From: Costus lasius
Lineage: Eukaryota; Streptophyta; Magnoliopsida; Zingiberales; Costaceae
Assembly: GCA_027563935.2 (NCBI GenBank)
Contig: JANVAS020000231.1
Location: 14,092,001-14,156,000, forward strand
Direction of reading: 5' to 3'
Length of the DNA stretch: 64,000 nucleotides
Shown: piece by piece, positions 11,061 through 22,620 of the stretch
Layout: every line of letters begins with the position of its first letter
Numbering within the stretch: the stretch's first letter is position 1
Translations under genes and position numbers: made by a program
Notes under the pieces: model-generated
What the model was told of the DNA's origin: nothing
What the model saw: the letters and a program-made list of their open reading frames with translations, nothing else
Database searches by the model: none

Positions 11061-11084
11061 GTGTTGTACCAACTCAGTTGGCAC
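11061..11084 (+). other. Leader hairpin 2, copia B
   Basis: The core CCAACTCAGTTGG (11069-11081) sits in the same GTGTTGTA...GCAC frame as hairpin 1 and differs by one compensated base pair (C-G to A-T). Copies: 2813-2836 (A), 42951-42974 (E, outer arm altered) and 63688-63711 (F). Confidence 0.5.
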
Positions 11085-11390
11085 AGTCTGCTGGATTGCC
11101 CAGATGAAGGGGAATCGCACGGGTTGGCGATTGGCTGGGACAGCCTACCAGAGATTAGTGCTTGTACTCTCTGTGCATCTTATCTCGCCTGAGCGGGACG
11201 CGGAGACCAAGTATGAAATCTGGATCCCATCTCACTAAAAGAGTGTTTACTCTTTCGGACTGTTTAATGGATTTTTCAGTCAGATAAAATAGTGATAAAA
11301 AGAATCTTTCTTAAGTCCTGATTGATTCTTAACATTGATACTGACCTTGCTGTTCTTGCATTGTTGTAGATACCTGCAGCAACGAACACC

Positions 11391-14300
11391 ATGAACTTCA
11401 ATGTGCGATCCCTACTGGAAAGGGAGAAGTTTGCTGGGCCGAACTTCTCTGACTGGTTCGGACACCTTAAGATCGTTCTTAAGGCAGAGAGGAAACTGTA
11501 TGTCCTCGAGACGGCGATACCGCCTCAGCCCCCTCCGAACGCCGCAAGGGCGGTTCGGGAAGCCTATGAAAAGCACGTCAATGATAGCATTGATGTCGCT
11601 TGCCTGATGTTAGCGTCTATGACGCCACCGCTGCAGCGTCAGCATGAGGATATGTCTGCTATAGACATGATAGCAAACCTCAAGATGTTGTATGCTGCAC
11701 AGGCGAGGAATGAATGCTATAATTTGACGAAGCTCTTCTTTCAGAGCAAACTGGCTGAAGGGAGCCCAGTGGGAGCTCACGTGCTCAAGATGATTGGGCA
11801 CAAGGAGGCTCTAGAGAAACTGGGGCATACCATCAACCAGGAACTTGCTGTGGATATTATTCTGCAGTCTCTCCCGCCTTCATTCGACGCGTTCATTATT
11901 AACATTAATATGAACAAAATCGATTGTACTCCGGCAGAGCTGCTGAATATGCTCTTGACTACTGAGGAGACTCTGAAGGGAAAGCCTTCGACCTCTGTCT
12001 TAATGGTTCCTTCAAGGAACAAGAAGAAGGGGAAGAAGGGCAAGACCCCTGTCAAGAGTTACAGCAAGGCTCTGAAGCAGAAGGTTAAGCGGTCCAAGGA
12101 ATACAGGTGTTTCCACTGTGGCCAGCTGGGTCACTAGAAAAAGGACTGTAAAGCGCTCCAAGGAGATAAGAGGGGAAGCATCGCTTCTGGCTCAGGTATA
12201 TTCGTGACTGAGGTCATGTTTTCTTCTTCTATATCATGGGTGTTGGACACTGCATGTGGAGTTCACATTTGTTCAAATGTGCAGGAACTCAAGAGAAGAA
12301 GGCAGGTGGGACAGCATGAGGTGGACCTACGAGTTGGAAACGGGGCACGGGTTGCTGCTGTTGCTGTAGGAGACTATTTCATTTCTTTACCATCTGGACT
12401 TGTATTGGAACTAAACAGTTGTTATTTTGTTCCCAGTATTACTAAAAATATTATCTCCATTCCTGCTCTTGTCAGGAAGGGTTTTTCCTTTGAATGCAAT
12501 ATTTCAAAGTGTGTTTTATCTTATGATAATATTGTTTATGCAACTGGTTCAATTAGCAATGGATTATTCATGTTGGACATGGAGCGTTCTATACAAAATG
12601 TTGATATTAAGAAAGCCAAGTATGCTGATGACAGCACCTTGCTATGGCATAGTCGTTTAGGCCATATTAACGAGAAACGCATTAAGCGGTTGCATGATCA
12701 TGGACTGCTGGGATCATTCTCTTACAAGGAGATTGATACATGCAAAGCTTGTTTGATGGGCAAAATGACGAAGTCACCTTTTCTTAACAAAGGTCAAAGG
12801 GCTTCAGGTTTACTTGACCTTATACACAGTGATGTGTGTGGGCCATTTAGTAAACATGCCAGAGGTGGCTATCAGTACTTCATTACCTTTACTGATGATT
12901 TCAGTAGGTATGGCTATGTCTATCTGATGAGACATAAGAGTGAATCTTTTGACAAGTTCAAAGAGTTCAAGAATAAAGTACAGAATCAGCTAGGCCGAAA
13001 TATCAAGGCACTTCGCTCAGATTGAGGTGGAGAATACTTGAGTCATACGTTTACTGACTATCTGAAGGAGTGTGGGATTATCTCACAGCTCACTCCGCCA
13101 GGAACACCGCAATGGAATGGTGTGTCCGAGAGGAGAAACAGAACATTACTTGATATGGTTCGTTCTATGATGAGTCAGGCTACTCTTCCTTACTCCTTTT
13201 GGGGATTTGCACTGGAGACAGCTGCAAAGGTACTGAACCGAGTGCCATCCAAGGCCGTTTCAAAAACTCCATATGAGTTATGGTATGGGAAACAGCCGAG
13301 CTTGACATTTATCAGGATCTGGGGCTGCGAGGCTTATGTCAAAAAGCTCGCCTCTGGGAAACTAGAGAGCAGATCTGACAAATGTATCTTTGTCGGTTAC
13401 CCTAAGGAAACTAAGGGTTATTATTTCTACGATCCCAAAGAGAACAAGGTATTTGTTGCTCGGACGGCCATTTTTCTTGAGAAGGAGTTTCTTCTGCAAG
13501 AGGCCAGTGGGAGAGAAATAAAACTGGATGAGAATCCAGAGGAAGGACAAAGTGCTCAAGCACAGTTGGATGAGCCTGAGCCAGTAGATCAGGTTATTGA
13601 ACAACCTGAGGCTCAGATATCACAGGAACCGCGAAGATCGGGAAGGATTCGTCGACAGCCTGAGCGCTATGACGGAGTCTACATCATTGATAATGATGAA
13701 CCCCTCACTTATGCGGATGCGGTCAGTGGACCGGAGTCAGCGAGATGGCTTGAAGCTATGCGCGCCGAGATGGACTCCATGTCAGATAACCAAGTTTGGG
13801 ATTTGGTTGATCCGCCTCCGGGAGTTATCCCTATAGGCTGTAAGTGGATCTTCAAGAAGAAGATTGACATGGATGGTAACGTGGTTACCTATAAAGGCAG
13901 GCTAGTTGCGAAAGGTTTCAAACAAATCTACGGGATAGATTATGATGAAACTTTCTCACCTGTAGCTATGTTCAAGTCTATTCGGATTCTTTTCGCGATA
14001 GCTGCATATTACGATTATGAGATTTGGCAGATGGATGTGAAAACAGCTTTCCTTAATGGAAATCTGGATGAGGATGTGTATATGACACAACCTGAGGGTT
14101 TCACTAATCCATCAGATCGTCATAAGATATGCAAGTTAAAGAAGTCCATTTATGGACTCAAGCAAGCATCGAGAAGCTGGAATATTCGTTTTGATGAATC
14201 AGTCACTGAATTTGGTTTCATCAAGAACGAGGATGACCCGTGTGTATATAAGAGGTTTAGTGGGAGCGTGATTACTTTCCTAGTCCTCTACGTCGATGAT

Positions 14301-15272
14301 ATCTTGATCATTGGAAATGACATTCCTGAAATGCATGCTGTGAAGGCATGGTTAAGGAAATGTTTCCAGATGAAAGATTTAGGAGAAGCAGCCTATGTAT
14401 TAGGTGTGAAGATCTACAGGGATAGATCTAAGAGGCTTCTCGGGCTGTGCCAGAGTACTTACATCGATAAAGTCCTGGAAAGATTTCATTTAGAGAATTC
14501 TAAACGAGGATATCTTCCAGTCAGACATGGTCTGAGTCTTTCGAAGAGTCAGTGTCCACAAACACAGACTGAGAAAGATGAAATGGACAATACGCCTTAT
14601 GCTTCGGCTATTGGATCCATTATGTATGCGATGTTGTGTACTCGCCCAGACGTTGCTTACGGGTTAAGCGTGACCAGTCGTTTCCAAAGTAATCCAGGTC
14701 AGGCACACTGGATTGCAGTCAAGAACATCTTAAAATATCTGCGGAGGACCAAAGATATGTTCTTGATATATGGTGGTCAGGAAGAACTCAGTATAGAAGG
14801 ATATACTGACGCTTCGTTCCAGTCAGACCAGGATGATTTCCGATCGCAATCAGGCTATGTTTTTAGCTTGAATGGAGGAGCAGTGGTGTGGAAGAGTTTC
14901 AAACAGTCAACTGTTGCTGATTCCACAACAGAAGCCGAGTATGTTGCAGCCTCGGAAGCATCCAAGGAGGCAGTGTGGATTCGTAAGTTCGTGAGAGAAC
15001 TTGGTGTTGTTCCTTCGAGTGCAGATCCTTTGGTTATCTTCTGTGATAACACTGGAGCAATCGCACAAGCAAAGGAACCACGGTCGCACCAGAAGTCCAA
15101 GCACATACAGAGACGGTTTCATTTGATCAGGGAGATCATTGATCGTGGCGAGATCAAAATATGCAAGGTTCATACAGATGACAATCTGGCAGACCCGCTT
15201 ACCAAGCCTCTGGCGCAGCAGAAGCATGAGAAGCACTGTAATAATATGGGTTTGAGAGTTCTCAACCATTAG
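11391..15272 (+). pseudogene. Copia B gag-pol polyprotein with two nonsense codons
   Basis: The frame spans 1293 codons, the same length as the intact copy F. Landmarks: CCHC zinc knuckle starting at Cys240; protease WVLDTAC with Asp286; integrase D481, D544, E580 (exact D,D35E spacing); reverse transcriptase YVDD at 967-970; RNase H Asp near 1140 and the STTEAEY motif; stop at 15270-15272. TAG at 12135-12137 replaces a Trp in the zinc knuckle (TGG in copies A, E and F). TGA at 13023-13025 replaces Arg directly after the second catalytic Asp of integrase. The start ATG follows AACACC and is the one shared with E and F. Without readthrough this copy makes only a truncated gag. Confidence 0.93.
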
Positions 15273-15280
15273 ATTAAGTG

Positions 15281-15292
15281 CAAGTGGGAGAT
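15281..15292 (+). other. Polypurine tract, copia B
   Basis: CAAGTGGGAGAT lies directly before the 3' LTR (TG at 15293) and is conserved before every 3' LTR of the family. It is the plus-strand priming site for reverse transcription. Confidence 0.8.
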
Positions 15293-16980
15293 TGTTGGGG
15301 TATGCCCTTAAGCCTAATGTTTGAGGCCTTGGGATTGTAACAGTATCGTGTAATAAACGTTTATGTTTATAAAGGCATGGTTATTATTCAGTTAGCTACA
15401 TTGTCTGCTGCAATATATGTTCTTCTGAATAATGTCTCAATGCTGTTCAGCTGGGCTAACATGCAGTTAAGTCCTTAGTCGATGTATCTTGGTGAACATG
15501 AGACAGCCTTGATATGGTTAAGACTAATATGTGTTCTAGTCTTATAGGATGCTTCGAGCATGAAATAAGATGTAGACTCATGGGTACATTGGATGTACTG
15601 GACAGACCCTACTAGGATATTCAATTGTTTGTCACAATGTGAATAATCCTTGAATATGACAAGTGGCACATTTCCTCTGACTTGAGATCACTTGTGTTTT
15701 CTAAATGATGATTGTCATTGTTTTGAGGTAGTTCAATATCATTTGAAACATAATGATTATAGACTATCTTGGATAATGAGCTTGAGTCAGGTTAGGGCAC
15801 TAGTGATAGACATAGGATTGCCGTCTCCTTGTTTAAGGAGTGTGATGTTCTAAAGGGGCCCCCTGGATGAGATGATTGAGAAAAGAGTATGGCCATACCC
15901 AGGTGACTGTGTTCATCTGATCTAATCATGCTCATCATATTGGAGCTACAAGCTTGACACGCTTGTCCAATAAGAACATCCAGTGGCAAAGGAAACATGT
16001 ATGCCTAGTGATGTGGATTCACACTTGTGCTATGGTTTGGGTGTAGTCTTGGAAGACTATTTCCTTTATATCGGGAGACAGTGATGTGTTGCTAGATACC
16101 CCTCACTGATCGTGATAAACGTGAGTTATCGTTACCGACATTTAAAGGAAACCCTCAGGGTCGCACAATTTGATGATATGGCTTACTTAAGTCAGATCGT
16201 GTGGACTGAATTGTTCGGGTTCAGTTTAAAGGGATTTAATCTCTGATTGTGAGTGAGATCTGGTCTGATCATGTTTGATTGATTAGGGCTTGAGATCGGT
16301 AAGCTTCGATCGAGAGAATGGATGCTAGATTGGTCAGATCAGAAGCATCAAGAGATCGACGGTCAGATTAAGAGCCTTAAGGCTTTATTATGGTCTGGAC
16401 TGATTGCTTGGTTTATTTGGTTATTGAACCAAATGGATTTGAACCAGCTCATTGGTTGAGCGCATGGTTCAAGTGATAAGAGGCATTGGCGATTGGGGTG
16501 ATACATGGTCGCAAGTGAAGAAATGGGATGCTATTTTTAGATAGCACATCTCTTAACGTGACCACATCTCACGTTCACGCCAAGAGAATACTATTCTCGT
16601 CTCTTGCTCTCTTGACGCCGGCTTGAGCATTCGTCTCTTGCACTCTCGTGGGTGAAGGAGTGGACGACAAGAGGAAACATTCGACCAAGCAAGGATCTCT
16701 TTTTCCTTTCCATTCGGCAAGACAACCTTGGAACCTTGCTAGCACAAGGAGCACCAAGGAAGAAGCGCATTGATCATCTTGTGTGCGAGACTTAGGAGAA
16801 GGTTCGCTTGCGCCTTTGCCTCCAAGACACCATCCAAGTGATGGCAATGGTGAGTATCGCTTCTCATTGAAAGTTGATCATATTATATGCTATGCGATCT
16901 ATTAGAAACCCTAGATTCCGCTAGAAGTTTTTGTTGCGCCTCCTATTAGGGTTTCGCCCCCCTTGTCTAGGGGACCTTCA
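15293..16980 (+). repeat. 3' LTR of copia B
   Basis: The LTR is 1688 bp, offset by exactly 7457 bp from the 5' LTR and with about five substitutions by eye. It ends CCTTCA at 16980, followed by the target duplication ATGGC. Confidence 0.97.
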
Positions 16981-17116
16981 ATGGCGCGGTAGCTGGTTGA
17001 GCTTCGGCAGGGGGTTGCTGTTGTTTGCCTGAACGAGATGAAGAAGGACCCTTTGATGAGGACATGCCAGCACGGGAGGTGTGCTTCTTTGCCATAGCTT
17101 TTCGTTTGGGGGCCAT
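16981..17116 (-). pseudogene. Athila L1 env-like ORF, N-terminal part
   Basis: On the minus strand an ATG near 17116 opens a frame starting MAPKRKA, then a basic Lys/Arg/Ser-rich and Gln/Pro/Ala-rich stretch of about 45 residues up to the copia B insertion. The frame is in phase with the segment that resumes at 7830, so the ORF was open at this point when B inserted. A basic N-terminus followed by a low-complexity linker is consistent with the start of an Athila ORF located after pol. Confidence 0.6.
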
Positions 17117-18237
17117 CGATATCCCAGAAACAGAGAAACCCAAAAACAGAGAAAAGCAGAGAAATCTCGGTACAAAACAAAAGATAGAATGAACACCTTC
17201 AATGTCGATCAAGCTAGAACTGATTTCATCGCATTGGAGATAAAGAATAGATCAGAGAGTTGCCTGATGGGAGAAGCGTCGCGGAGCGGAGAGGATGGCA
17301 CAGGACACTAATCCCTTCAATGTCGCACGTCGGAAACTGTTTGTGCAGAGAGGGGGAACAATAACAGCAACGGCAGCAGTAGGAACTCCGACAAACTCGC
17401 TGGAAGGCTGGAGACGCCGATTGGCGAGGGAGAAGAATGGGAAAGAGGGGCCGCAGCGGTCACTGGTGTGGTCTAGGGCACGAGAGAAGTCATGAAAACC
17501 CTTAGGCGATACATTTAAATGAAAGGGTGTTGACCAGCTTTGACCAGCAAGAGTGATGAAGTTACGGGTGTATATCATAATACACCTATGCCCGTATTTC
17601 TCTCAGCGAAAACATGGTTGAAGAAGAATGCCCAAGAAAGAAAATACAGCCACAAGTGTTAAGTTCGAACTTTGAAGATACGGGTGTAACTTTGATACGG
17701 CACCAGCCGTATTGTTCTCGGTAAAAAATGGGTTCAGAAGAATATGCCCATGTAATGAAGCACATGTGCGGTTGTGTAATCCTCGAGAGAAAACAGTCAC
17801 TCAAAGTACACCCATATAGTGTAACACAGCCTGGCCGTATTTTTCTCGGCGAAAAACAAGTTTGCAAAGAACGGCCAAAAATCATTTCACGGGTGCGGCT
17901 GTGCTCTTCTCGGCGGAAAACTTCCATATGCTGAAATTCCAAAATACCGCCATATCAGATTTCACGGCCAGCCTGTATTTTCATAAAATCCTTGAAATTG
18001 AGGTTTTTCAGCTCCCAGGTTCCTGCATATCATTCCTACATTCACCATGAGATAAAGTTCATCAGAATGAAGCAAAGAAATAAACAAAACATGCTCACTA
18101 AGCATAGTAAACTATATTACAAGGAAACACAAGGAGATAGATAAAAGCTATAAACAACAAAACACACTAAGCATTAGATACTTTGGCTGCCTCCCAAGAA
18201 GCGCTACTTTTAGGTCGGTAGCTCGACCAATAAGTTT
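17117..18237 (-). other. Athila L1 pol-to-env spacer with repeat array
   Basis: This is non-coding sequence between the integrase end and the env-like ORF. From about 17570 to 17960 it contains four to five imperfect units of roughly 80-90 bp. Each carries TTTTCGCYGAGA-like sequence next to TACGG/CCGTA words (for example GATACGGCACCAGCCGTAT near 17695). At 18185-18204 it has a motif, read on the minus strand as GCGCTTCTTGGGAGGCAGCC, that is also found after the integrase of Athila fragment G. Confidence 0.6.
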
Positions 18238-21200
18238 ATCAAGTATAGGATGGAGGTTCTAGGAGAGTTTGAGTACTCCCCTTTTCAACCGACTCAGATT
18301 CATAGTAAATCTTCAGCCTTTGTCCATTTACAGTGAAACTCCCAGAACATTCGCTCCATATCACTATAGCTCCATGAGGATAAACCTTTTGAATTACAAA
18401 GGGTCCTAATCAACATGTCCTTAGCTTTCCAGAGAAGAGCCTGAGACGTGAATTGAATAGGAGAACCTGGTGTCCTTCTTTAAATTCTTTCTTCCTTATA
18501 CGCCGGTCATGCCAAAATTTTGTTCTTTCCTTGTACAATTTGGAGTTCTCATAAGCAAACATTCTCACTTCATCTAACTCATTCAGCTGGAATTTTCTCC
18601 TCTCTTCTGCATATTTCAAATCATAGTTCAGCAATTTAATACCCAATATGCTCTATGCTCTATCTCCACTGGCAGATGGCAAGATTTGCCATAGATAAGC
18701 TGAAATGGTGACATTCCTAGTGGAGTCTTAAATGCCGTCCTATAGGACCATAAAGCATCATCCAATTTAAGGGCCCAATCCTTTCTCGATGTAGAAACTG
18801 TCCTCTCAAGTATACGTTTAATCTCATGGTTCGAGACTTCGACCTGTCCGCTAGTTTGGGGGTGATATGGTGTTGCAACTTTATGCATCACCCCATACTT
18901 TCTCAATAGAGCCTCAAACTTCTGTTCAATAAAGTGGGATCCCTCATCGCTTATCAATACCCTCGGGACCCCAAATCGTGGAAATATTGTCTTCTTTAGC
19001 ATCCTTGATACCACTCGAGAATCACAAGTTGCAGCAGCAGCAGCTTCAACCCATTCCGAGACATAATCCATAGCTACTAGAATATACTTGTTGCCGCACG
19101 ACGATGGAAATGGCCCCATAAAGTCTATCCCCCATACATCAAATATTTTAACTTCCAAAATGTAGTTGAGGGGGAGTTCGTCTCGTTTAGAAATGTTGCC
19201 ACTCCTTTGGCAACTATCACATCTCTGAATAAAAATTTGAGCATCTTTGAAAATGGTGGGCCAATATAGTCCTGACTGTAGAACTTTGAATGTTGTCTTT
19301 TCAGTGCTAGCATGTCCACCATAGGGTGAAGAATGACATTGCAAAAGTACATCAGAAATTTCTGAATCTGGTATACATCTTCTAAAAAGCCCGTCAGCAC
19401 ATCGTCGGTAGAGGTATGGATCGTCCCAATAGTAGTGTTGTACATCAGATAAGAATTTCTTTTTCATCTAAAATGTCAAATCATGTGGAATAATATCAGT
19501 AGCCAAAAAATTTACAAAGTCCGCGTACCATGGCGTAGCTTGCACCATAATGGTGAGCAGCTGCTCTTCAGGAAAATTATCATTGATCTCAAGACCATCT
19601 CCGGTCTGTTCTTCTTTCTCATGAATCAGTCGGGATAGGTGATCTGGCACCGAGTTTTCTGCTCCTTTCTTATCCTGAATCTCCAGGTCGAACTCTTGTA
19701 AGAGAAGGATCCATCTAATAAGTCTCGGATTTGCATCTTTCTTGCTCATCAGATATCTAATCGCTGCATGGTCAATGAAAATGATTATTTTAGAATTAAT
19801 CAAATAGGACTGAAACTTATCAAAAGCGAAGACGATGGAAAGCAGCTCCTTCTCCATCGTAGCATAATTAATCCGTGCCTCGTCTAAAGTGCGGCTCGCG
19901 TAATATATGGCATGGAGCTTGTTGTCCTTTCGCTGCCCCAGTACAGCTCCTAGAGCAAAGTCGCTTGCATCGCACATTAATTCGAAAGGAAGATTCCAGT
20001 CTGGAGGCTACATAACAAGGGCAGAAATTAAAGCCAACTTTAGTTTTTCAAATGCTAATAAACAATCATTATCAAAGCAGAATTCATAATCTTTTAAAGG
20101 CAAGTTCGTGAGTGGTCGGGCTATCTTTGAGAAGTCTTTGATAAATCTTCTGTAGAAACCTGCGTGCCCAAGGACACTATGGATTCCTTTTACAGAGTTG
20201 GGTGGCTTCATCTTCTCAATAACTTGGACCTTCGCTTGATCGACTTCGATCCCACATTTAGAAATCAGGTGTCCTAGTACAATGCCCTCTTGTGCCATAA
20301 AATGCAACTTTTCCCAATTGAGGACGAGGTTCACTTCCTCGCATCGCTGTAAAACCTTCACCAAGTTAGATAAACATTTTTTAAAAGAACGATCATAAAC
20401 AGAGAAATCGACCATAAAAATGTCCATAAAGTCCTCATTATAGTCAGAGAAAATCGCCATCATGCAACGCTGGAATGTAGCTAGAGCGTTGCATAATCCG
20501 AATGGCATCCGTCGGTATGCAAAAGTGCCGTATGGACAGGTAAATGTGGTCTTCTCTTGATCATCCGGGTGGATAGGTATCTGCAGAAAACCAGAAAAAC
20601 CGTCAAGAAAATAGAAATAAGAATTATGAGCCAGACGCTCAAGCATTTGATCGATGAATGGCAAAGGGAAATGGTCCTTCCGCGTTGCTTTGTTCAATTT
20701 CCGGTAATCTATACACATTCTCCATCCACTTACGGTACCGGAATGAGCTCATTCTGATCGTTCTTAACTACAGTGACCCCTCCTTTCTTTGGAACTACAT
20801 GAATGGGACTAATCCATTGACTGTCAGAGATGGGGTAAATGACTCCCGCATCCAGAAGCTTGAGGATTTCCTTTTTAACGACTTCTTTCATACTCGAGTT
20901 CAACCTTCTCTGAAACTCCACTGAGGGCTTACTCCCCTCTTCCAAAAGTATTCTATGCATACACACAGATGGATTTAGTCCTTGAATATCATCCAACGAA
21001 TAGCCTATGACTTTCCTGTGAAGTCTCAGTTTAGCAAGTAAAAGTTCAATCTGCTCATCAGACAAGTTAGCATTCACTATACTAGGTAAAGTCGAATTTG
21101 CACCAAGAAATTGATATTTAAGATTCTCTGGAAGTGATTTCAGTTCAATCTTCTTTTCCTTACTCTCGATTGGTGTTTTATCATGGAGATTTTCAGAATT

Positions 21201-21797
21201 CACCTTCTCTGAATGAAATGTTCTAGTCGTATCCATCAATTGTGCATATCTTATGGCTTCCTCATTGTCTTCGGTATGTGGACTTTTCAAAAGAGTGACC
21301 TCTAGCGGGTCAGTGCTGGAGGTCATGTGCGCAACTTCTTCTACCACATCATCTATGATGTCCACACTGCAACAAGATCCTGCAACAAAAGGCTTTTTCA
21401 GACTCCAAGATAAATCAAACTCTATAGCATCATTACCGATATTCAATGCTAGTTTTCCCTTTTTCACATCAATGACCGCTCCGGCTATGGCAAGGAACGG
21501 TCGTCCCAGAATTATCGGCAACTTAACATCCTCTTCCATTTCAAGAACAACAAAGTCCACTGGGATGAAGAAGTCACCGACTTTGATCGGGACATCTTCT
21601 AGAATTTCCATAGGTTTCCGCACCGAGCGGTCAACTAGCTGCAAGGAAATCGGCGTCGCATTCACGTCACCAATGTCAAGTCGCTTGAAAAGGGAAGAAG
21701 GCATAAGACTGATGCTTGCTCCCAAGTCGCATAGTGCGTGATCAAAAGAGAGATCCCCGATTTGGCAAGGGATAGAGAAGTTGCCTAGATCTTTCAT
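18238..21797 (-). pseudogene. Athila L1 pol: protease, reverse transcriptase, RNase H, integrase (broken)
   Basis: Domains from right to left: retropepsin with CDLGASISLMP (about 21720); reverse transcriptase (20010-20890); RNase H with CDASDFALG (about 19970-19600); integrase with HHCC finger and D,D,E core ([25 protein letters not shown]; about 19460-18630); C-terminal integrase tail. Breaks: frameshift near 20730; TAG at 20008-20010 (expected Gln) and 19468-19470; frameshift near 18640; stop near 18413. The RT catalytic motif reads FMVD instead of the usual FMDD/YMDD, so one catalytic Asp is lost. The element is dead. Confidence 0.88.
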
Positions 21798-22620
21798 CTT
21801 TTTGCGGAAGCTTGTTTTGGATTATGGCGCTGCACTCCTCAGTGAGTGCAACGGTCCCCGGTTCTTCCAGGTTCCGCCTATTCGAAAGGATGTCCTTTAG
21901 AAACTTAACATATGTGGGCATCTACAAAATTATTTCAGTTAACGGAATATTAATATACAGTTTATTCAAAATATCCAAAAACTTTCCAAATTGTTTATCT
22001 AACTTTGCCTTAGCCAATCTTTGGGGAAATGGTACAGGTGGCTTGTAGGTAGGGGGAGGGATATAAGTTGGTTCCTTCACTTCAGGTTCTTTCTCTTCTC
22101 CCTTTTTGACAGATTCAGATTGGGAGGGCAGCTCAACTCGACTTCAGAATTAGGAACCCTAGGCTCCTCTAGTTGTTGACCACTTTGAGTGGTAATAGCA
22201 TTGATGTGCTCCCTCGGGTTTGGTTCAGGTTGGGAGGGTAACTTTCCTGGAGCTCTAGCTATGGAAGTGGCTAAGTTTGCTAACTGGGTGTCTATTTGTT
22301 TGTTATGGCTTTTTATGGCTTCAAGTCTTGTAGTGACATGTCTCATCATATCATTGACTGTTTCATTTGTCTTCGTATGAGAAGAAATGAAAGTCTCCAT
22401 GGTTGCTTCCAGTTGAGATTTCTATGGCTGTTGTGGTTGCTGCTGTGCATAAGGTCAAGGTTGGGGTTGAAATCCGGGGGGTTGTCTATACGTCTGTTGA
22501 GGAACTGGGTTTGGATTGTTTTTGTATGAGAAATTTAGATGGTTCCTCCACCCCGGATTATAGGTGCTTGAGTATGGGTCCAGTTGGGGTCTAGGATGAG
22601 GGTTAAGGTTCCCTATGGCA
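21798..22620 (-). pseudogene. Athila L1 gag C-terminal region
   Basis: The minus strand encodes typical Athila gag C-terminal sequence: an asparagine/proline/glutamine-rich stretch (about 22620-22400), a helical region (22400-22270), a LPSQPEPNP-type linker, and the LAKAKLDKQFGKFL/LYINIP segment leading to protease. TAG at 21922-21924 replaces an expected Gln, and there is a small indel near 21800. The upstream part of gag is missing at the junction with copia C. Confidence 0.75.

Larger units (their letters stand above)
9538..11390 (+). other. Copia B 5' leader (untranslated)
   Basis: About 1.85 kb separates the PBS from the gag ATG. It holds a 30-bp triplication (9654-9740), a tRNA-like module (10446-10521) and two paired hairpins (10852-10875 and 11061-11084). 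No long frame is present. The length is similar in copies A and E, which suggests the leader is maintained and not just filler. Confidence 0.75.
7836..16980 (+). mobile_element. Copia B: complete Ty1/copia LTR retrotransposon
   Basis: This is a full-length element of 9145 bp flanked by the 5-bp duplication ATGGC (7831-7835 and 16981-16985). It has two LTRs of exactly 1688 bp that differ at only about five positions by eye, so the insertion is very recent. Order: 5' LTR, iMet PBS, 1.85 kb leader, single gag-pol frame, polypurine tract, 3' LTR. Two in-frame stops make it non-autonomous as read. It inserted into the env-like ORF of Athila L1. Confidence 0.97.
16981..22620 (-). mobile_element. 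Athila-type Ty3/gypsy L1, main segment (5'-truncated)
   Basis: Reading leftwards on the minus strand: gag C-terminus, protease, reverse transcriptase, RNase H, integrase, a non-coding spacer with TACGG-type repeats, and the start of the env-like ORF interrupted by copia B. At about 22617-22622 the gag stops abruptly against decayed copia C, so L1's 5' LTR and most of gag are missing. Many stops and frameshifts show an old insertion. Assignment to Athila rests on the RT motif context (DFSVY) and the gag/protease/integrase style. Confidence 0.85.

Noticed and set aside
17252..17578. Short frames in the L1 spacer as host genes
   Set aside because: They cross the degenerate repeat array, have no known domain and are not shared with fragment G.
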